Positions 23,283 to 25,944 of a stretch of DNA of 25,944 nt are shown here, one piece after another. The DNA comes from an uncultured Erysipelotrichaceae bacterium. GTDB taxonomy: Bacteria > Bacillota_I > Bacilli_A > RF39 > UBA660. Under the pieces are notes generated by a model that did no database searches, was not told the DNA's origin, and worked only from the letters and a program-made list of their open reading frames with translations. Each line of letters starts with the position of its first letter. Position 1 is the stretch's first letter. The translations under genes were made by a program, and so were the position numbers. The stretch is taken from assembly GCA_902766815.1 (NCBI GenBank), contig CACXEZ010000106.1, positions 1 to 25,944 of the forward strand, in the 5' to 3' direction.

Positions 23283-24000
23283 AATCTTTAAAGTATTTGG
23301 TATAAATTAAATCTTCATATGGGGCGTAGGAGTTTAATTCACCTGCTGAAATAATAATATCTTGAATATGTTTCCATTCTTCTTCATTAATAGTAATATT
23401 TTTTCTCCAAGCATCTCCTTTTTTGTATTGATCTACTACTGTGATTAGATCGTTTAAAGATGTACTTGGGAAGTAATCAATAATATGATTTGCTATTGTT
23501 TCAGAATCGTGAGTACTTACATATTTTAAAGCTTTGTCAATTGCTTTGGTAAAACCTTTGATTACTTTTGGATTTTTTTCGATGAAACTTTTTCTAGCAT
23601 TATAGGCAGTATATGGAACTTCTCCTCCTAGTTCTCCTAAGTAGGCTACAATATAACCAAGGTTTTGTTTTTGTAATTCTGTAGCAGTAGGTTCAAATAA
23701 TGTAACAAAGTCACCTGTTCCTCCAATGAATGAACCTGACATTGCTGAGAAAGCGATAGATGTATCAATAGTTAAATCATTTTTTGGATCAATTCCGTTT
23801 TCTTTTAAAGTCCATTCTAGGGTCATCTCAGGCATTCCACCTTTTCTACCACCAATAATATATTTCCCTTTTAGATCTTCTAATTTGAAGTTTTCGATAG
23901 GCGTTCTTGATACAATGAATGAACCATCTCTTTTGGTTAGACCTGCAAAGGTAACAGGATAATCTTTTTCTCCATTATTATAGACATAGGTTGATGATAA
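23272..24000 (-). pseudogene. N-terminally truncated substrate-binding protein of a NitT/TauT-type ABC importer
   Basis: The C-terminal two thirds or so of a COG0715-type (SsuA/ThiY-like) solute-binding protein: FAGLTKRDGSFIVSRTPIENF, LKGKYIIGGRKGGMPEMTLEW, FIGGTGDFVTLFEPTA, ELGGEVPYTAYNARKSFIEKNP, then a normal end. The frame upstream stays open past 24000 but loses family likeness before YVYNNGEKDY, and no signal peptide or lipobox is present. The first third is therefore missing, with a junction near 23990-24000. The substrate (sulphonate, thiamine precursor or similar) cannot be told. Confidence 0.8.
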
Positions 24001-24072
24001 AAAGAGAAAAAATTCATGATTGTTAATAAATGAAAATTTGAGATTATAATTCTTTCTTTTATTGTTATCATG

Positions 24073-24081
24073 TGTTAAAAT
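24073..24081 (+). promoter_or_regulatory. Extended -10 promoter of the C39-like gene
   Basis: TGTTAAAAT with hexamer 24076-24081, 16 bases before the start codon. No good -35; GGTGAT (24088-24093) is the ribosome binding site. Confidence 0.4.
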
Positions 24082-24097
24082 ATTATTGGTGATATGA

Positions 24098-25195
24098 ATG
24101 TTATTTCTAGATAATGTATGTGAAATTAGTGATGTATTAAAAGTGATTTATTTTATTAAGCAGCTGTTAAAGATAGTATTAATTATTATTCCAATTCTTT
24201 TAATTGTTATGGTATCTATAGATTTTATTAAAGCGGCACTTTCAAATGAAAGTGATATGAAAAAAAGTGCTTCTATGGCTGTTAAGAGAATTATTTCAGC
24301 AGTGGCATTGTTTTTAGTGCCTACGTTTGTTAATTTTACTATGCAATTATTAGGAAATTTGGGTGTAAATTTTTCTTCATGTTATAATAGTGCAACTATA
24401 TCTGGCATTGCTGATGCAACTAGAACATCTTCGACAATTAATGAGATTATTACTTCAGCTTCTGCTAATTACTCTGGTACTACGACAGTGAATTTAGCTG
24501 GTGGTAGTTCAAATGTAGTTACTAGTGGTAATTATACAAAGAATGGGGGAAAAGGTAAGGCCACTGAAATTACGATTGAGTATAATAAGAAAGATGATGA
24601 AGGAAGATGTGGTAAGAGTTTATGTGCTTCTATCGCTACTGTTAAATATCCTGGTGGGACAGTAAAGTATTATATGGGTCGTCAAGATCAACAGGGAGTT
24701 GATTCTGGGCAATCATGTAGAATTAATTCTTTTATGGCTGCTACAAATGCTGTAACGGATGGAAAAAATTCTTCTGCTGACTTATATAAATATTTGCTTA
24801 GTCTTGGATATTCAGGTGATAATGGTGATGCTAATTTAACATATAGAACCTTTAAGATAGCTGGAAAGAAATATAATGTGTCAAACCAAATGAAAGTGTA
24901 TTATGGTGGAACTAGTAAAAGTAAAACTGAAACTTTGATGAAAGAAGCATTAGATAACGGACAACCTGTAATGATATTTGTATGGAAGTCACTTTGTCCT
25001 GATTTAGCAAGTAGCCATCATGCATTATTACTATTGGGATATGATAAGAATGATAAAGTTGTTTTTATAGATAGTGGAAATAAAGCTTTGAATTCTAGTT
25101 ATAAGAAGCGAACGGTCAAGGAGATGGCTAAATGTTTATCTGATGATGGTACATCTAGTTATTATTATAGAATGGTTATTTTTAAGTTTAAGTAA
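24098..25195 (+). CDS. Membrane-anchored C39-like cysteine peptidase with a pilin-like N-terminus
   Basis: A 365-residue protein of two parts. Residues 1-90 carry two transmembrane helices (about 16-41 and 64-87) with the layout DNVCEISDVLKVIYFIKQLLK...KKSASMAVKRIISAVALFLVP. This resembles the small TrbC/VirB2-pilin-like (Mbov_0395-type) proteins common in gut Bacilli. A Ser/Thr/Gly-rich linker (about 95-150) leads to a papain-fold domain of C39-like type. There, GQSCRINSF supplies Gln205 and nucleophile Cys207, SSHHALLLLGYD the His (307 or 308), and VVFIDSGN Asp325. Other cysteines (C171, C176, C300) could form disulphides outside the cell. It may cut peptides at the cell surface; the substrate is unknown. 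It sits next to an M23 peptidase gene. Confidence 0.72.
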   Translation: MLFLDNVCEISDVLKVIYFIKQLLKIVLIIIPILLIVMVSIDFIKAALSNESDMKKSASMAVKRIISAVALFLVPTFVNFTMQLLGNLGVNFSSCYNSATISGIADATRTSSTINEIITSASANYSGTTTVNLAGGSSNVVTSGNYTKNGGKGKATEITIEYNKKDDEGRCGKSLCASIATVKYPGGTVKYYMGRQDQQGVDSGQSCRINSFMAATNAVTDGKNSSADLYKYLLSLGYSGDNGDANLTYRTFKIAGKKYNVSNQMKVYYGGTSKSKTETLMKEALDNGQPVMIFVWKSLCPDLASSHHALLLLGYDKNDKVVFIDSGNKALNSSYKKRTVKEMAKCLSDDGTSSYYYRMVIFKFK

Positions 25196-25217
25196 ATTAT
25201 TTGAAGTTACTTTTTAA

Positions 25218-25246
25218 TTGACAAATGGTAGTAAATAGTTTAGAAT
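25218..25246 (+). promoter_or_regulatory. Sigma-A promoter of the M23 peptidase gene
   Basis: TTGACA at 25218-25223, 17-base spacer, TAGAAT at 25241-25246. A GGGGG run at 25260-25264 is the likely ribosome binding site. Confidence 0.8.
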
Positions 25247-25274
25247 ATACTTCTAGTTTGGGGGTATATTATGT

Positions 25275-25944
25275 ATGAGAAAGTTTAATAGTCTTTTCAT
25301 TACTTTCATTGTTATTTTAACTTTGATTGTTGTATTTGTTGATAATGATAGTTTAAATTCTTTATTTATTAATTATAATGATATTATTGTTAATGAGGTT
25401 GCTGTGTTGAATGTGGATTATAATAAAATAGTTTATAATGATACTAGTGCAGTTTCTGTTAGTAGTTTTAATGATGTATCTTCTAATACAAGTTCTGTTC
25501 AGGCAGTTAATAAAGTGGCTTCTTCTGATTATTGGGCATGGCCTACTGATAAAGATTATACTATTACTACTTATTATAGTAGTGGTCATAAGGCGATTGA
25601 TATTTATAGTTATAGTGGAAATGGCTCTAATATATATGCTGCTAATAATGGGGTTGTTAGTATGGTAAAAGATGGCTGTGCGGTAGGTAATTTAAGTTGT
25701 AATGGTAGTGGTGGAAACTATGTTGTTATTAATCATAATAATGGTTATTATACTGTTTATATGCACTTGAAACAAGTTAATGTAAGTGTTGGAGATACAG
25801 TTTCTCGTGGGCAAGTAATTGGACTTATGGGGAATACTGGAAATGTTATTCCAGTTCCAACTGCTAGTTCTCCATATGCTGGTACTCATTTACATTTTTG
25901 TTTGTATGTGGGGGAACCTTTTAAAGGGGGATATGCAGTGAATC
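25275..25944 (+). CDS. Membrane-anchored M23 family (LytM-type) peptidase, partial at the window end
   Basis: The frame is open from the ATG at 25275 to the last base (223 codons). An N-terminal transmembrane/signal helix (about 5-22) is followed by a low-complexity Asn/Ser/Val-rich stretch. The M23 zinc metallopeptidase domain begins near residue 84: SGHKAIDIY supplies His105 and Asp109, NIYAANNGVV and GNYVVINHNNGYYTVYMHL (His164) follow, then GDTVSRGQVIGLMGNTGN and THLHF with His205 and His207. The set of zinc and catalytic residues looks complete, so an active peptidoglycan endopeptidase is likely. An earlier ATG at 25271 opens only a five-codon frame. The 3' end is missing. Confidence 0.88.
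   Translation, partial: MRKFNSLFITFIVILTLIVVFVDNDSLNSLFINYNDIIVNEVAVLNVDYNKIVYNDTSAVSVSSFNDVSSNTSSVQAVNKVASSDYWAWPTDKDYTITTYYSSGHKAIDIYSYSGNGSNIYAANNGVVSMVKDGCAVGNLSCNGSGGNYVVINHNNGYYTVYMHLKQVNVSVGDTVSRGQVIGLMGNTGNVIPVPTASSPYAGTHLHFCLYVGEPFKGGYAVN

Overview
The window is about 26 kb of very AT-rich DNA with compact, mostly plus-strand genes, strong AGGAGG/GGTGAT ribosome binding sites and canonical sigma-A promoters. It encodes SpoIIGA plus sigma-E, a T-box leader, a MltG/RuvX/DUF1292 cluster and two archaeal/eukaryote-type aminoacyl-tRNA synthetases. Together these point to an uncultured, endospore-capable low-GC Bacillota (Bacilli/Mollicutes-neighbour type, as found in guts). The lineage is inferred from gene content only. 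TGG encodes Trp in the conserved genes and TGA ends several of them, so the standard code applies.

Layout: (1) 1-313, 3' end of an Rpn/PD-(D/E)XK-type gene. (2) 389-3336, proS, a small membrane protein and a YnbB-like PLP enzyme. (3) 3355-4574, a small broken ORF, then a strong promoter driving a roughly 430-nt structured RNA that leads into a membrane protein I recognise as the OLE-RNA-associated protein OapA family. I therefore call the RNA OLE-like. (4) 4788-6260, a short T-box leader and an archaeal-type aspS. (5) 6309-9499, a ClpX-like unfoldase with a replaced N-domain, a small unknown protein and murD. (6) 9581-11417, greA-tig operon with promoter and terminator. (7) 11428-13088, a promoter, a 34-residue Cys-rich peptide ORF and an intrinsic terminator in front of a short RSH (ppGpp) enzyme whose synthetase site looks damaged. 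(8) 13098-16025, nucleotidase, ruvX, DUF1292 (yrzB), mltG and an unknown gene. (9) 16360-19427, D,D-carboxypeptidase, a probable small RNA gene, and gltX. (10) 19446-20950, a SpaA/Cna-B-like membrane protein, tRNA-Asn and a decayed membrane-protein gene. (11) 21132-22814, spoIIGA-sigE and terminator. (12) 22857-24000, minus strand, an internal fragment of a NitT/TauT-type ABC importer operon. (13) 24098 to the end, a membrane-anchored C39-like cysteine peptidase and a membrane-anchored M23 peptidase that runs off the window.

Functional themes are translation (three synthetases and a tRNA), cell-wall synthesis and remodelling (MurD, MltG, DacA, M23), transcription and folding quality control (GreA, trigger factor, ClpX-like), the stringent response, and sporulation. 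The most interesting parts are non-coding or architectural: the OLE-like RNA/OapA pair, the peptide-plus-terminator leader of the RSH gene, the 17606-17720 small RNA, the pilin-like/C39 fusion, and the ClpX-like protein that keeps its IGF loop but lacks the zinc finger.
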